Source: BD1-7 clade bacterium (GTDB lineage: Bacteria > Pseudomonadota > Gammaproteobacteria > Pseudomonadales > DT-91). From it: a stretch of 64,000 nucleotides of DNA. The position numbers and the translations under genes are program-made. The stretch is taken from NCBI GenBank assembly GCA_902705835.1, contig CACSIN010000026.1, forward strand, positions 128,154 to 192,153, read 5' to 3'. Shown piece after piece: positions 14,713-23,980 of this stretch (the stretch's first letter is position 1; each line of letters begins with the position of its first letter). The notes beneath the pieces were generated by a model, which saw nothing but the letters and a program-made list of their open reading frames with translations, did no database searches and was not told the origin of the DNA.

Positions 14713-16128
14713 ATGAATAAGGATATAAATGTTCTGACTGTCGAGTTGGCTGGCCAATCGTTGATGTCTGATGTGCCATTCAATATGCCATTCGATACGT
14801 CTCTTGATGCCACTCACAATATACATATTGATAGGCTCTCTCAACGACTCACTGCTGAGGTTTCCCAACGTTGGGCTGCATCCGTTGAGCTCACTACAGG
14901 TTCTGTATCGGTGGCCGCAGATTGGTATGGTCGCTGGTTGTCGCGCAGCAAAGCTGCGTTTATCCATGCCGATAAACCTCTACATCGAAGTGTTAGGGCA
15001 TTGCAATTTCTACTAGAAAAAGATCTTCACCTTGCCGAGCTGTTAGACAATATGCTGCGGCAAGGGAGTGCTTTGCAGCGTTCAGAGATGGAAGTCGAAC
15101 ACGCGGTTGTCGAAACCACAGACGAATGGCTACTTTGCTTGCATCACGCCGTAACCTCTGCGCCGAAGTTTGAATTGGAACGCGGTTTTGGCCTTGATCC
15201 ATTGTACGGCGTATTGGTGTTCATGCTGGCTACCGATGCAGCCGACGAATTTTTTAGTCATGAAGCAGTCAATCGCTGTTTTCTTCAGATGATGAATACC
15301 TGGTATGCATTTCTGAGTTCGCCTGCCTCGTTATCTACGCTGAATACCGGGCCTAACGGGTGGTTATGCCATGAATCCTGGGTGAGGAATCGGCTCGATC
15401 AATATGTAACAAGCAGAATGCTTACCGATGACCCCGTGCATTGGGGATTTTCGACGTATTTGTCCTTCCAGAATCGGCGTGTCATTCAAATCTGTCGCCC
15501 GCTGGATGGATATAGCGACACCCCTGAAGTGAATAGCATCGTCGTTTCTCCTTGTGATGGTCGTTTGTCGGAGGTTCTGCATTCTGTTAACAGAAAAACT
15601 CATGTGATGCTGCGTGATCAAAGCGCTTTATTGTCGACATTGGTGCCTGATGATGCTGAGTTTCACTCGGAGGGCGCTGATTTTTTCCGAATTAATCTTG
15701 GGGTGTTTGATCTGCATCGCTGGTTTGCGCCAGTTTCTGGAACGATCGTGAGTGTCGAAAAGATACCCGCTAACCGATGTGTTGCGCCGCTCTTGCAAAT
15801 AATGGCGTTAGATCCGGCTAAATCCAGCGTAAATACGATGGTGAGAATTCTAATAGAAACTAAGCATGCTGCAGGTAATAAGAAAGTCCTCGTGTTGGCT
15901 CTCGGCAGCGCATCATCAAGCTCGGTTTGTTCGTATGCAAAGGCAGGTCAGTGTGTCGAAAAGGGCGATGAAATAGGGTGGTTTAATGATGCCGGTGGAG
16001 TGATATGCCTTATATTTGAAGCGAATCTCATCGAGCGCTTTATTCACTCTTCTCCGCCTCAACAACTTTCTGTTTGCCAACAAACGCACCTTCGGGCGAA
16101 GGCCCAGATCGCTGTTGTCGATATTTGA
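14713..16128 (+). CDS. Phosphatidylserine decarboxylase-family protein, probable pseudoenzyme
   Basis: A 471-residue protein of the PSD superfamily with the extra N-terminal domain seen in PsiD-like decarboxylases (hallmark NTWYAFLSSPASL at 195-207, then GW). The C-terminal half follows PSD: SPCDG (279-283) keeps the catalytic Asp, and DLHRWFAP (333-340) keeps the first His but has Phe338 where E. coli PSD has His147. The self-cleaving LGST motif reads DAGG (426-429), so the Ser that becomes the pyruvoyl group is gone. It cannot mature in the known way. The ATG has AAGGAG 8 bp upstream. The gene is intact, so a non-catalytic role, such as lipid binding, is plausible. Confidence 0.82.
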   Translation: MNKDINVLTVELAGQSLMSDVPFNMPFDTSLDATHNIHIDRLSQRLTAEVSQRWAASVELTTGSVSVAADWYGRWLSRSKAAFIHADKPLHRSVRALQFLLEKDLHLAELLDNMLRQGSALQRSEMEVEHAVVETTDEWLLCLHHAVTSAPKFELERGFGLDPLYGVLVFMLATDAADEFFSHEAVNRCFLQMMNTWYAFLSSPASLSTLNTGPNGWLCHESWVRNRLDQYVTSRMLTDDPVHWGFSTYLSFQNRRVIQICRPLDGYSDTPEVNSIVVSPCDGRLSEVLHSVNRKTHVMLRDQSALLSTLVPDDAEFHSEGADFFRINLGVFDLHRWFAPVSGTIVSVEKIPANRCVAPLLQIMALDPAKSSVNTMVRILIETKHAAGNKKVLVLALGSASSSSVCSYAKAGQCVEKGDEIGWFNDAGGVICLIFEANLIERFIHSSPPQQLSVCQQTHLRAKAQIAVVDI

Positions 16129-16179
16129 TAGTCTGGTTTGCTCTAGTCGACTTTGCTAGCGGGGCCCAGGTGCAGCCCG

Positions 16180-17367
16180 TTAGCCGGATATTGCTCCTTC
16201 TTCGGTAAGTTTTCGAATCGCTTCTTCGGAATACCCTAAAGCTGACAACGTCGCGTGATTCTGCGTGCCTAGTGCGGTGCCCGCAATTAACGACGCTTGG
16301 CGGGTGTTGCCAAAGCGTATAGGACACGCGATCTGTTTGACAGTGTCGCCACTAGAAAGCTGAGCATCACAAATCATTTGTCGTTCAATAAAATGCGGAT
16401 GCGATGTTGCTTCTGCGAGATTCAGCACGGGAGAAACACAGGCGTCGGCTTGGCTGAACTTATCCTGCCAGTCGGCAAATGTTCGTTTTTTGATTTCGTT
16501 GGTGATATCGCTTTTTAACGTGTGCTGGGTATCGGTTGAGTAGTCAAAAAATCGTTCTAACCACTCAGGTTTGTCTATAACGCTACAGAACGCTTTACAG
16601 AATTTGGGTTCGAGACCACCGACTGCAAGCCAGCGGCCATCGGATGTTTCGTAGTAATCATAGAAAATCCCGCCATTCAGCTGTTCTGTTCCTAACCCTG
16701 GAACTTGTTCGTCCGCGAGATGACTCGCAGCGAAAATAGTATTCATTGAAAGTACCGCGTCCGTCATGCTGATATCGACATGTTGCCCGGTGCCTGACGT
16801 CTGGCGTTGGATAACAGCTGCCAAAATACCCATTACTGCATGATGGCTACCACCGGCGACATCGGCAATCTGTGTGCCGTTGAGTACTGGGCCTGTATTT
16901 TCTCGGCCACTGTAGCTGGCCAAACCGCCGAGAGATAAGTAGTTAATATCATGCCCGCCGGCTTGCGATAGCGGGCCTGATTGTCCGAAGCCCGTGATTG
17001 AACAATAGATAAGTTCAGGGTGTGCCTTGCTTAGCGTTGAATAATCCAGCCCCAGCCTAGCCATTACACCCGGGCGATATTGCTCAATAATAATGTCGTA
17101 CTCATCGAGTAATTTGATCACGATCGATGCGGCTTCAGGATGTTTCAAATTTAACGCCATCGATTTTTTATTACGGTTTATCGAGGCTTGCGCGGCGCTA
17201 ACTCCCTCTTCGATATAGGGGGGCATTAGTCTGAGGAAATCCGGCCGATCGGGGGCTTCGATACGTAAAACCTCAGCACCCATATCGGCTAAAAGCATAG
17301 TTGCATATGGGCCGGGAAGAAGCGGGGTGAAATCAAGGATTTTTAGTCCCTTTAATGGTGCAGCCAT
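16180..17367 (-). CDS. CaiB/BaiF family protein, alpha-methylacyl-CoA racemase-like
   Basis: This 395-residue protein starts GLKILDFTPLLPGPYATMLLADMGAEV, the family III CoA-transferase opening. The GGHDINYLSLGG region (138-149) matches the racemase (AMACR) active-site Asp segment, and QHVDISMTDAVL follows. AMACR flips the 2-methyl centre of branched acyl-CoAs so that beta-oxidation can go on. The next genes upstream on this strand are an acyl-CoA dehydrogenase, a FadJ-like enzyme and a thiolase, which fits. A 244-bp gap separates it from them, so it may have its own promoter. A CoA transferase with another acid is the alternative. Confidence 0.87.
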   Translation of the reverse strand: MAAPLKGLKILDFTPLLPGPYATMLLADMGAEVLRIEAPDRPDFLRLMPPYIEEGVSAAQASINRNKKSMALNLKHPEAASIVIKLLDEYDIIIEQYRPGVMARLGLDYSTLSKAHPELIYCSITGFGQSGPLSQAGGHDINYLSLGGLASYSGRENTGPVLNGTQIADVAGGSHHAVMGILAAVIQRQTSGTGQHVDISMTDAVLSMNTIFAASHLADEQVPGLGTEQLNGGIFYDYYETSDGRWLAVGGLEPKFCKAFCSVIDKPEWLERFFDYSTDTQHTLKSDITNEIKKRTFADWQDKFSQADACVSPVLNLAEATSHPHFIERQMICDAQLSSGDTVKQIACPIRFGNTRQASLIAGTALGTQNHATLSALGYSEEAIRKLTEEGAISG

Positions 17368-17611
17368 GGTAATTCCATATGTGATGTTATGCGTTTCAGT
17401 GTCTAAAAATCATATCTGAATTTTAATGATAACGGAGGTGTTGGTGAAAGGAATTACATCGATAGCGCTTAAGTTAAAGCGATTTAACGCTGGCACTGCG
17501 GTAATAGCGCCGGTTTGCTATCGGTTATGTGGGACGGCGCACTGGTAGTGGAAGTGAGCATGATCGCGAGAGTGTCGCCGTGTGTTATTTACGTGCTGGC
17601 GCTTAATCGGA

Positions 17612-18754
17612 TTAGCGAAGCACTGCGCGGCTGATAATGAGTTTCATCACTTCATTGGTGCCCGCATAGATTTTTTGCACCCGTGCGTCGGCGTACGCTC
17701 GGGCAACCGGGTATTCCCACATATAGCCCCAACCACCGTGAAGTTGGAGGCATTCGTCGATCACCTGACACTGGAGATCTGTCGACATCAATTTCGATTT
17801 CGCGGCCGTTGGTACGTCTAACTGCCCGTCGATGTGGAGTTCCAAACATTTGTCAATAAACACTCGGGCAACGGTCAAATCGGTGTCCATCTCGGCGATT
17901 TTGAACTGCGTATTTTGCATCGCAGCAATGGGCTTTCCGAAGGCTTTTCGGTCTTTCACATATTCGATAGTTTGGCGCAAAATTGACTCTGCCGAAGCGA
18001 TAGCGATGATTGCTACCGAAAGACGTTCTTGCGGTAATTCCTGCATCAAATAAATAAAACCCTGGCCCTCTTCGCCGAGCAGGTTTTCTTTCGGAACACG
18101 AACGTTGTCAAAAAACAATTCGGATGTGTCCTGTGCTTTCATGCCGATTTTTTCCAAGTTATTGCCTTTAGAAAAACCGAGAGAACCTGCTTCAACTAGC
18201 AATAAACTGATCCCTTTGGCGCCTTCTGCTGCATCGGTTTTGGCCACGACAATAACAAGATCTGCGTGTTGGCCGTTTGTGATGAAAGTCTTAGAACCAT
18301 TGAGAACGTAGTGGTCCCCATCGAGTATTGCTGTTGTTTTTATGCCTTGAAGGTCCGAGCCGGCACCAGGTTCCGTCATCGCAATTGCGGTAACAACTTC
18401 GCCACTGATACACTTCGGCAGGTACTTTTTCTTTTGCTCCTCATCGCCGTAGTTTAGTAGGTAGGGCACAGCGATATCGGAGTGCAGCCCCCAGCCAATA
18501 CCTGTTAGCCCCATGCTGGATATTTCTTCGTCAATGATCGCGTTGTAGCGGAAATCAACACCGACTCCGCCATAGGCTTCCGGTACGGTAGGGCATAGAA
18601 ACCCCTGTTCGCCGGCTTTGTTCCAGAGGCTTCTATCGACTTGGCCGTCTTTTTCCCATTGGGCGTGGTACGGTACGGCTTCGGCTTCAAGGAATTTTCG
18701 AACGGAATCACGGAACATTTCGAGGTCAGAATCGTAAATAGTTCGCTGGATCAT
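17612..18754 (-). CDS. Acyl-CoA dehydrogenase, LCAD/IVD-type active site
   Basis: A 380-residue FAD flavoprotein of the usual length and order, with AMTEPGAGSDLQGI and FITNGQ for flavin contacts, and DRKAFGKP and LQLHGGWGY later. At the site where MCAD-type enzymes carry the catalytic Glu (IYEGT) it reads IYAGT (about 364-368). The Glu of LPQERL is in the place used by long-chain and isovaleryl-CoA dehydrogenases. It should introduce the 2,3 double bond into a long or branched acyl-CoA. It begins 1 bp after the FadJ-like stop, so the two are cotranscribed. Confidence 0.92.
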   Translation of the reverse strand: MIQRTIYDSDLEMFRDSVRKFLEAEAVPYHAQWEKDGQVDRSLWNKAGEQGFLCPTVPEAYGGVGVDFRYNAIIDEEISSMGLTGIGWGLHSDIAVPYLLNYGDEEQKKKYLPKCISGEVVTAIAMTEPGAGSDLQGIKTTAILDGDHYVLNGSKTFITNGQHADLVIVVAKTDAAEGAKGISLLLVEAGSLGFSKGNNLEKIGMKAQDTSELFFDNVRVPKENLLGEEGQGFIYLMQELPQERLSVAIIAIASAESILRQTIEYVKDRKAFGKPIAAMQNTQFKIAEMDTDLTVARVFIDKCLELHIDGQLDVPTAAKSKLMSTDLQCQVIDECLQLHGGWGYMWEYPVARAYADARVQKIYAGTNEVMKLIISRAVLR

Positions 18755-18755
18755 C

Positions 18756-20903
18756 TTAGGGCTCCTTACTGAAGATATGAGTTGCGCTGCCAGAAATTAG
18801 CGAATCAGGCAGGGAGAACCTATCGCCATAACGTTCTGCCAGGTAATTGGCTCGTTGGTTAAATGCTTCAATGCCATATTGGCGGATAAACTGAAGTGCG
18901 CCGCCTGTCCAAGGCGGATATCCAATCCCGAAGATCGAACCAATGTTGGCGTCGCGCGTTGATGTCAGTACTCCCTCGTCATAACAATGAGCGGTTTCTA
19001 AGGCCATGATAAATAGGAGGCGATCTTTGATATCGTCAAGCGGTGTTGGTGTTGTTTCTGCCTTGGTGATTGACGTTAGACCTGGCCAAAGGTATTTTTT
19101 ATCTGATGCTGGGTAGTTGTAGAAACCCGCACCAGCGGCCTTTCCTGCACGCGATTTAGACAGCATTGCGTCGATAACAAGATCACCAGGGTGTGGGTTA
19201 TAGGTATTGCCCTCAGCCTCGAGATCGCTGATTTCCTGTTGTTTGATCTTGTTGAGAAGTGTTAGCGATACTTCATCAACAACCGCGAGTGGCCCCACCG
19301 GGAATCCCGCTAAGAATGCTGCGTTCTCAATGGTTGCTGCTGGGATGCCTTCGCCCAGCATGGCTGCACCTTCGAGGCAAAACATCCCGAAAACCCGCGA
19401 AGTAAAAAAGCCACGACTGTCGTTTACAACGATGGGTGTTTTGCCAATTTGCAGCACAAAATCGTAAGCAATCGCGAGCGTTTCATCGCTAGTGTTTTGA
19501 CCACAAATGATTTCAACCAGCGGCATTTTGTCTGCCGGTGAAAAGAAATGTAAACCGATAAATTTTTCCGGATTCAACGATGCCTGACTGAGCCCGGATA
19601 TCGGTAATGTCGATGTATTAGATGAAAAAATACCATGATCGCTCAGGTGGGGCTCTGCTTCTTGGGTGACTTGAGCTTTGAGCTGTCTGTCTTCGAATAC
19701 AGCTTCGATGATCAAGTCGCATTCTGCGAGATCACCAGCGTTATCGGTTGGGTGTATCGCGGAGAGCACAGTTTTTGCTTGTTCAGCTGTTAGGCGCCCG
19801 TTATCGATACGCTTTTGAAGCCGTTTCTCGCTATAGGCTTTGCCGTTTTTTGCGCTCTCGAGTGTCACGTCTTTCAAAACGACATCGATACCTATATCGG
19901 CACAGGCATACGCGATACCTGAACCCATCATACCTGCGCCAAGAATACCGATTTTTTGACGCGGCGATGATGCGGGAAGGTCAGGCCTTGATGCACCTGC
20001 TTTAATTTCATTGAGCTGGTACCAGAAAGTGTGAATCATGTTTTTCGCAACCTGATGGGTTGTCAGATTGACGAAGTAACGGGATTCGATGCGTAGCGCT
20101 GTATCAAAATCGACCTGAGCACCTTCGACCATGGCGCACAGAATATACTCGGGTGCAGGAAGGGTCCCTTTGGTTTGATTGCGCATCATCGCTGGTGCAA
20201 TGGGCAATAATTGCGCCATGGCGGGGTGATCCGGCTTTCCACCTGGAATACGGTATCCTTTTTCATCCCAAGGTTGGTGGCTTTCAGGGTTGTCTTTAAT
20301 CCAGCGAACGGCGTTTTTAAAGAGTGTTTCTTCGTCTGCCACGATATCGTGGATGATGCCCAATGTTTGCCCCTTGGCTGGGTCGAATTTTTTACCTTCC
20401 GTAAGGTAAGGCATGGCCTGCTGAAGACCGAGCAGGCGCACCATGCGAACGATACCGCCGCCGCCGGGAAGAAGCCCGAGGGTGACTTCGGGTAATCCCA
20501 GCGTCACATTATCATCGAGAGAAATCCGATGGTGGCACGATAGTGCGAGTTCTAGACCACCACCCAGTGCTGCGCCGTTGATACATGCAACAACGGGTTT
20601 TCCTCCTGTCTCAAGGCGGCGCATCGCATGTTTGAAAGACTCGACGGAATCGTAAAACATACCGGCGCTGTTGGTATCAACCTGATAGAGCATGTCGAGG
20701 TCACCACCTGCCATAAAGGTGGCTTTTGCCGACCGAATGATGACGCCGATGTGATCGGTCTGCTCGACTTCCTGGCAAACGTCGATGAGATCAGAGATAA
20801 AATCGGTGTTGAGTAAGTTTGCACTGCCTCTGGGGTTATCCAGAATCAGGTGAATAATATTGTCCGCGTCTTTTTCAATATGGATGGATCGATTGGTCAT
20901 CAT
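18756..20903 (-). CDS. fadJ: FadJ-like multifunctional enoyl-CoA hydratase / 3-hydroxyacyl-CoA dehydrogenase
   Basis: This 715-residue fusion has an N-terminal crotonase domain (about 1-200: oxyanion motif INGAALGGGLELALSCHH, then GLPEVTLGLLPGGGG) and a 3-hydroxyacyl-CoA dehydrogenase domain from about residue 315 (GILGAGMMGSGIAYA, SSNTSTLPIS, GLHFFSPADKM). It performs steps two and three of beta-oxidation. A GGAGG site lies 5 bp before the ATG at 20903. It sits between thiolase and acyl-CoA dehydrogenase in one operon. It resembles both FadB and FadJ; the lack of an adjacent fadA of FadBA type favours the FadJ name, but the symbol is tentative. Confidence 0.92.
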   Translation of the reverse strand: MMTNRSIHIEKDADNIIHLILDNPRGSANLLNTDFISDLIDVCQEVEQTDHIGVIIRSAKATFMAGGDLDMLYQVDTNSAGMFYDSVESFKHAMRRLETGGKPVVACINGAALGGGLELALSCHHRISLDDNVTLGLPEVTLGLLPGGGGIVRMVRLLGLQQAMPYLTEGKKFDPAKGQTLGIIHDIVADEETLFKNAVRWIKDNPESHQPWDEKGYRIPGGKPDHPAMAQLLPIAPAMMRNQTKGTLPAPEYILCAMVEGAQVDFDTALRIESRYFVNLTTHQVAKNMIHTFWYQLNEIKAGASRPDLPASSPRQKIGILGAGMMGSGIAYACADIGIDVVLKDVTLESAKNGKAYSEKRLQKRIDNGRLTAEQAKTVLSAIHPTDNAGDLAECDLIIEAVFEDRQLKAQVTQEAEPHLSDHGIFSSNTSTLPISGLSQASLNPEKFIGLHFFSPADKMPLVEIICGQNTSDETLAIAYDFVLQIGKTPIVVNDSRGFFTSRVFGMFCLEGAAMLGEGIPAATIENAAFLAGFPVGPLAVVDEVSLTLLNKIKQQEISDLEAEGNTYNPHPGDLVIDAMLSKSRAGKAAGAGFYNYPASDKKYLWPGLTSITKAETTPTPLDDIKDRLLFIMALETAHCYDEGVLTSTRDANIGSIFGIGYPPWTGGALQFIRQYGIEAFNQRANYLAERYGDRFSLPDSLISGSATHIFSKEP

Positions 20904-20924
20904 ATGAGCCTCCGTTTCAGCGAT

Positions 20925-22133
20925 TTAGACGCGTTCTATGATAGTGGCGATACCCATGCCGCCGCCGACACATAATGTGATCAGGCCACGTTTAAGGCTG
21001 CGCGCTTCGAGTTCGTCGACCATGGTGCCTAGCAACATTGCCCCTGTTGCCCCCAATGGATGTCCCATTGCGATTGCACCGCCATTGACGTTGACCTTTT
21101 CATGGGGAACCCCCATTTCTCGCATAAACCGAATAACAACGGCGGCAAATGCCTCATTGACCTCAAACAGATCAATATCGTCAACCGTTAACCCTGCGGC
21201 TTTCAGTGCTTTACGGGAAGCAGGCGCAGGCCCAGTGAGCATGATGGTGGGATCGGTTCCGACGACTGCTGTTGCTACGACACGGGCTCTGGGTATCAGG
21301 TTCAATGACTTTGCTGCTGCTTCAGAGCCGATAAGCACAGCGGCAGCACCGTCGACAATACCGGACGAATTACCTGCAGTGTGGATATGTTGTATGCGCT
21401 CAACGTGCGGATATTTTGTTCGAGCAACGCCGTCGAAGCCCATTTCACCAACGAGGGCGAAAGCTGCTGAAAGCTTGCCGAGGCTATCTAGGCTGGCGTC
21501 TGGCCGAATCAGTTCATCCTTGTCTAGAATCATTAGTCCGTTTCGATCAACGACTTTCACGATGCTGTTTTCGAATGCTCCGCGTTGCCAAGCGGCTGCC
21601 GCGCGTTTGTGGGATTCTACTGCGAAAGCATCAACGTCATGTTTGCTGAGGTCGTCCAGCGTGGCAATTAAATCGGCACCCACACCTTGCGGCATAAAAC
21701 CCGTTTGTAGGTTGGTTTCCGGATCCATTGCCCATGCGCCGCCATCAGAGCCCATGGCAACTCTCGACATTGATTCAACGCCGCCTGCGACGACGAGTTG
21801 CTCCCAGCCCGAACGCACTTTCATCGCGGCAAGGTTACAAGCTTCAAGCCCTGATGCGCAGAAGCGGTTAAGGGTAACGCCAGCAACGTTTTCACTCCAC
21901 CCAGCAGCGAGTGCTGCCGTTTTAGCGATATCCGCGCCTTGATCACCGATTGCTGAAACACAGCCCATAACAAGGTCATCAATGGCTTCTGTATCCAGAT
22001 TGTTGCGCTGTTCGAGAGATTTTAAAAGGTGGACAAGCAGGCTGACGGGTTTGACTTCATGCAGTTGGCCGGAACTCTTGCCCTTGCCTCGCGGTGTTCT
22101 GATAGCATCCAGAATATAGGCTTGCTCTGTCAT
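20925..22133 (-). CDS. Acetyl-CoA C-acyltransferase (3-ketoacyl-CoA thiolase)
   Basis: A 402-residue thiolase with the nucleophile Cys92 ([10 protein letters not shown]), the NEAFA motif near residue 330, the His of [15 protein letters not shown] and the second catalytic Cys of CVGGGMGIA. It cleaves 3-ketoacyl-CoA to acetyl-CoA (or propionyl-CoA from methyl-branched chains) and a shortened acyl-CoA. The start has GGAGG close upstream. It lies 21 bp before the FadJ-like gene, so the pair probably works as a degradation unit. The start of the next upstream gene, ParA-like, is 46 bp away on the same strand. Confidence 0.94.
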   Translation of the reverse strand: MTEQAYILDAIRTPRGKGKSSGQLHEVKPVSLLVHLLKSLEQRNNLDTEAIDDLVMGCVSAIGDQGADIAKTAALAAGWSENVAGVTLNRFCASGLEACNLAAMKVRSGWEQLVVAGGVESMSRVAMGSDGGAWAMDPETNLQTGFMPQGVGADLIATLDDLSKHDVDAFAVESHKRAAAAWQRGAFENSIVKVVDRNGLMILDKDELIRPDASLDSLGKLSAAFALVGEMGFDGVARTKYPHVERIQHIHTAGNSSGIVDGAAAVLIGSEAAAKSLNLIPRARVVATAVVGTDPTIMLTGPAPASRKALKAAGLTVDDIDLFEVNEAFAAVVIRFMREMGVPHEKVNVNGGAIAMGHPLGATGAMLLGTMVDELEARSLKRGLITLCVGGGMGIATIIERV

Positions 22134-22179
22134 TCATGCCTCCATGGGAATATCGATGGGTGTTTGTCAATCCATTGAT

Positions 22180-22980
22180 CTATAACGTGGTGTTTTGACC
22201 GCATAGCTGATCAAAGGTTGTTGTATTGTTGCCTGCGGTTTCGTTGGGCTGTTTTTGGTTTTCGGATGTCCGGGATTCCGTAGAACGGAGTGCGGACGAA
22301 TCTGTTGGGGAAGGCAAGAGGGAGGATGTGGTATCGAGGGCGTGCAGCCAATCTAGTAGCGGCAGCAATCCTGGTTTTTCATGGGCAAATCGAAACTTTG
22401 TTAATTCACATACGCCAAGCCCGGATGCGGCAGCCTGTATGTAGTTCTGACTGTCTCTTAACGTGCCGACAAATGGGATCTCAAGTCGATTCAGGAATAT
22501 TTCGAGCGTTTGGTAAATTCGAGTGTTTTTTCGCACCCGGTTGGCAACGACGGCAATATTGGTGGAAGAGCGCGGTAATCGGCCGATGAGGAACAGGTCG
22601 CGCAGAAAGTGTGCAGCGGCATGAATATCAATCGCCGATGGTAAAACCGGGATTAAAATCGCATCGGCTTCCTTTAACGGGGGCTGAAACCGCATCAGAT
22701 CAATCCCGGCGGGAGTGTCTGTTAGCAGAACTTGTGTGCCAGCTTCGGGCTTCAGGTAAAAGCTACGCGTCATGCCATAAGGCTCTTTGAAAGCTTCAAT
22801 CGCTTGTACCGGATTAACCTGGGGTGGACGCTTTGACGCCCAGAATGAAGACGAACCTTGAGAATCGTGATCGAGAATGGCTGTTTTACATCCTTGGGAT
22901 GCATACCAAGCGGCGAGGTTTGTTGTCAGAGTCGATTTTCCGACACCGCCTTTGCTATTCACTATGGCAATTTTGAACAT
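22180..22980 (-). CDS. ParA-like ATPase without ParB partner
   Basis: This 266-residue protein has the deviant Walker A KGGVGKST (10-17), the A' region LDHDSQGSSSFW and a TDTPAGID Walker B-type motif. Family members position DNA or protein cargo. No ParB-like gene or parS-like repeat is near. It heads the beta-oxidation cluster, 46 bp before the thiolase, and may be cotranscribed with it. The C-terminal ~45 residues are Ser/Thr/Asn-rich and probably disordered. Orphan ParA proteins sometimes place membrane complexes or granules; which cargo here is unknown. Confidence 0.87.
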   Translation of the reverse strand: MFKIAIVNSKGGVGKSTLTTNLAAWYASQGCKTAILDHDSQGSSSFWASKRPPQVNPVQAIEAFKEPYGMTRSFYLKPEAGTQVLLTDTPAGIDLMRFQPPLKEADAILIPVLPSAIDIHAAAHFLRDLFLIGRLPRSSTNIAVVANRVRKNTRIYQTLEIFLNRLEIPFVGTLRDSQNYIQAAASGLGVCELTKFRFAHEKPGLLPLLDWLHALDTTSSLLPSPTDSSALRSTESRTSENQKQPNETAGNNTTTFDQLCGQNTTL

Positions 22981-23325
22981 GTCATATCCAAAAAATCGAG
23001 GGTCTGATGCCGGAGTGTAGACACTATCAACGGGGTTTGCCGGAATTTCCCAGGGTTCGACAACACGTTGTAAGGGGGACTATCGCCGCGGCCTGTTGAG
23101 TTGGTTCACTGTTAAATGTAGCGCGGTAGGGGCTTATTTAATTCTTGTGAACTGCTACCCACTTCTACCGTTCGTCGGGGAACGGCTTGTGGGTTTCGCG
23201 CGTCTCAACTCATGCAAGCCACATATTTTGAGCGGTTAACGATGGTTCAAGGTTGCTGGACTATAATACCCCTGAACGAATAATTAGTGTGGTGAGCATC
23301 GTTTTAACGCGTAAAGGATATCTTT
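22981..23325. other. Divergent intergenic region with hairpin and putative -10 element
   Basis: These 345 bp lie between the ParA-like gene and an orphan protein. They hold the double inverted repeat at 23157-23194 and a perfect TATAAT at 23262-23267, 59 bp before the orphan's ATG. No good -35 is spaced correctly. Confidence 0.4.
23157..23194. repeat. Two-tier inverted repeat
   Basis: Outer arms ACCCAC/GTGGGT and inner arms CCGTTC/GAACGG are nested around a 6-bp centre. An RNA copy would form a stem with an asymmetric internal loop. It has no T-run, so it is probably a regulatory or structured RNA element rather than a terminator. Confidence 0.4.
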
Positions 23326-23931
23326 ATGGAGCTTGCCGTTTTCAAAAACGCTGGATACCGCGTGGTATATGAATCTGACGATGTGTTGGTATATCGTCAT
23401 AGCAGTGGTTTTCAGAAAAATACCTTTGCTGCCCGCCAAGCGCTTTTAATTGCCGTCGCGTCCCGAACAGAAGGGTTTCGCTATGTGTTCCGTCGCAAAG
23501 CATCGGACCCGCGCATTGTGTCGCTTGGCAATCACGCTTACGCTAGTGAATTGCATCCTTCCTGGCTTAATAACATGACGGTGGCCTCAGCAGCCGATCT
23601 GAATGTGAAACCGAGCAAGGATTCAACTGAGCAATTAGCTGACGAGTATATCGACAACGCTTTTCTGTGGGGAATTGATCCGCAGGTATGGAGTTCACGA
23701 GAAGCCGGAGATTTTGTCGATTGCTTAACCGGTTCCGAAGATATCGTCCTAATTAAACCCGACAGAGATAAACATATCTGTGTGAGCGATGTCATGGAGT
23801 CGATTCGTAAAGATAATTATTACAATCGGATATCCTGTTTGTTTTTGAAAGGCCGCTCCCATTCATCGAGTATTTTCGCACCTGTGTTCAATAAGGTCGG
23901 AGCAGTTGTTCAACACTTCACACATCATTAA
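23326..23931 (+). CDS. Orphan hypothetical protein, 201 residues
   Basis: I do not recognise this protein. The ATG has AAAGGA 7-8 bp upstream and is clear. It is soluble with no signal peptide. The N-terminal third (YRVVYESDDVLVYRH) looks like a beta-rich domain; the C-terminal third (EDIVLIKPDRDKHICVSDVM) could be an alpha/beta unit. It stands alone with its own TATAAT-containing upstream region. A hairpin follows it, before the EamA gene. Confidence 0.6.
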   Translation: MELAVFKNAGYRVVYESDDVLVYRHSSGFQKNTFAARQALLIAVASRTEGFRYVFRRKASDPRIVSLGNHAYASELHPSWLNNMTVASAADLNVKPSKDSTEQLADEYIDNAFLWGIDPQVWSSREAGDFVDCLTGSEDIVLIKPDRDKHICVSDVMESIRKDNYYNRISCLFLKGRSHSSSIFAPVFNKVGAVVQHFTHH

Positions 23932-23980
23932 CTGATGCCTATTTAGACCAGCACTTGAGGTTTTCACGGTAACCCGCATA

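Noticed and set aside
20938-21942. 334-residue plus-strand ORF opposite the thiolase
   Set aside because: It is antisense to a textbook thiolase with complete active-site motifs, has Ser/Pro/Ala/Thr-rich composition typical of a shadow frame, and has no own context.
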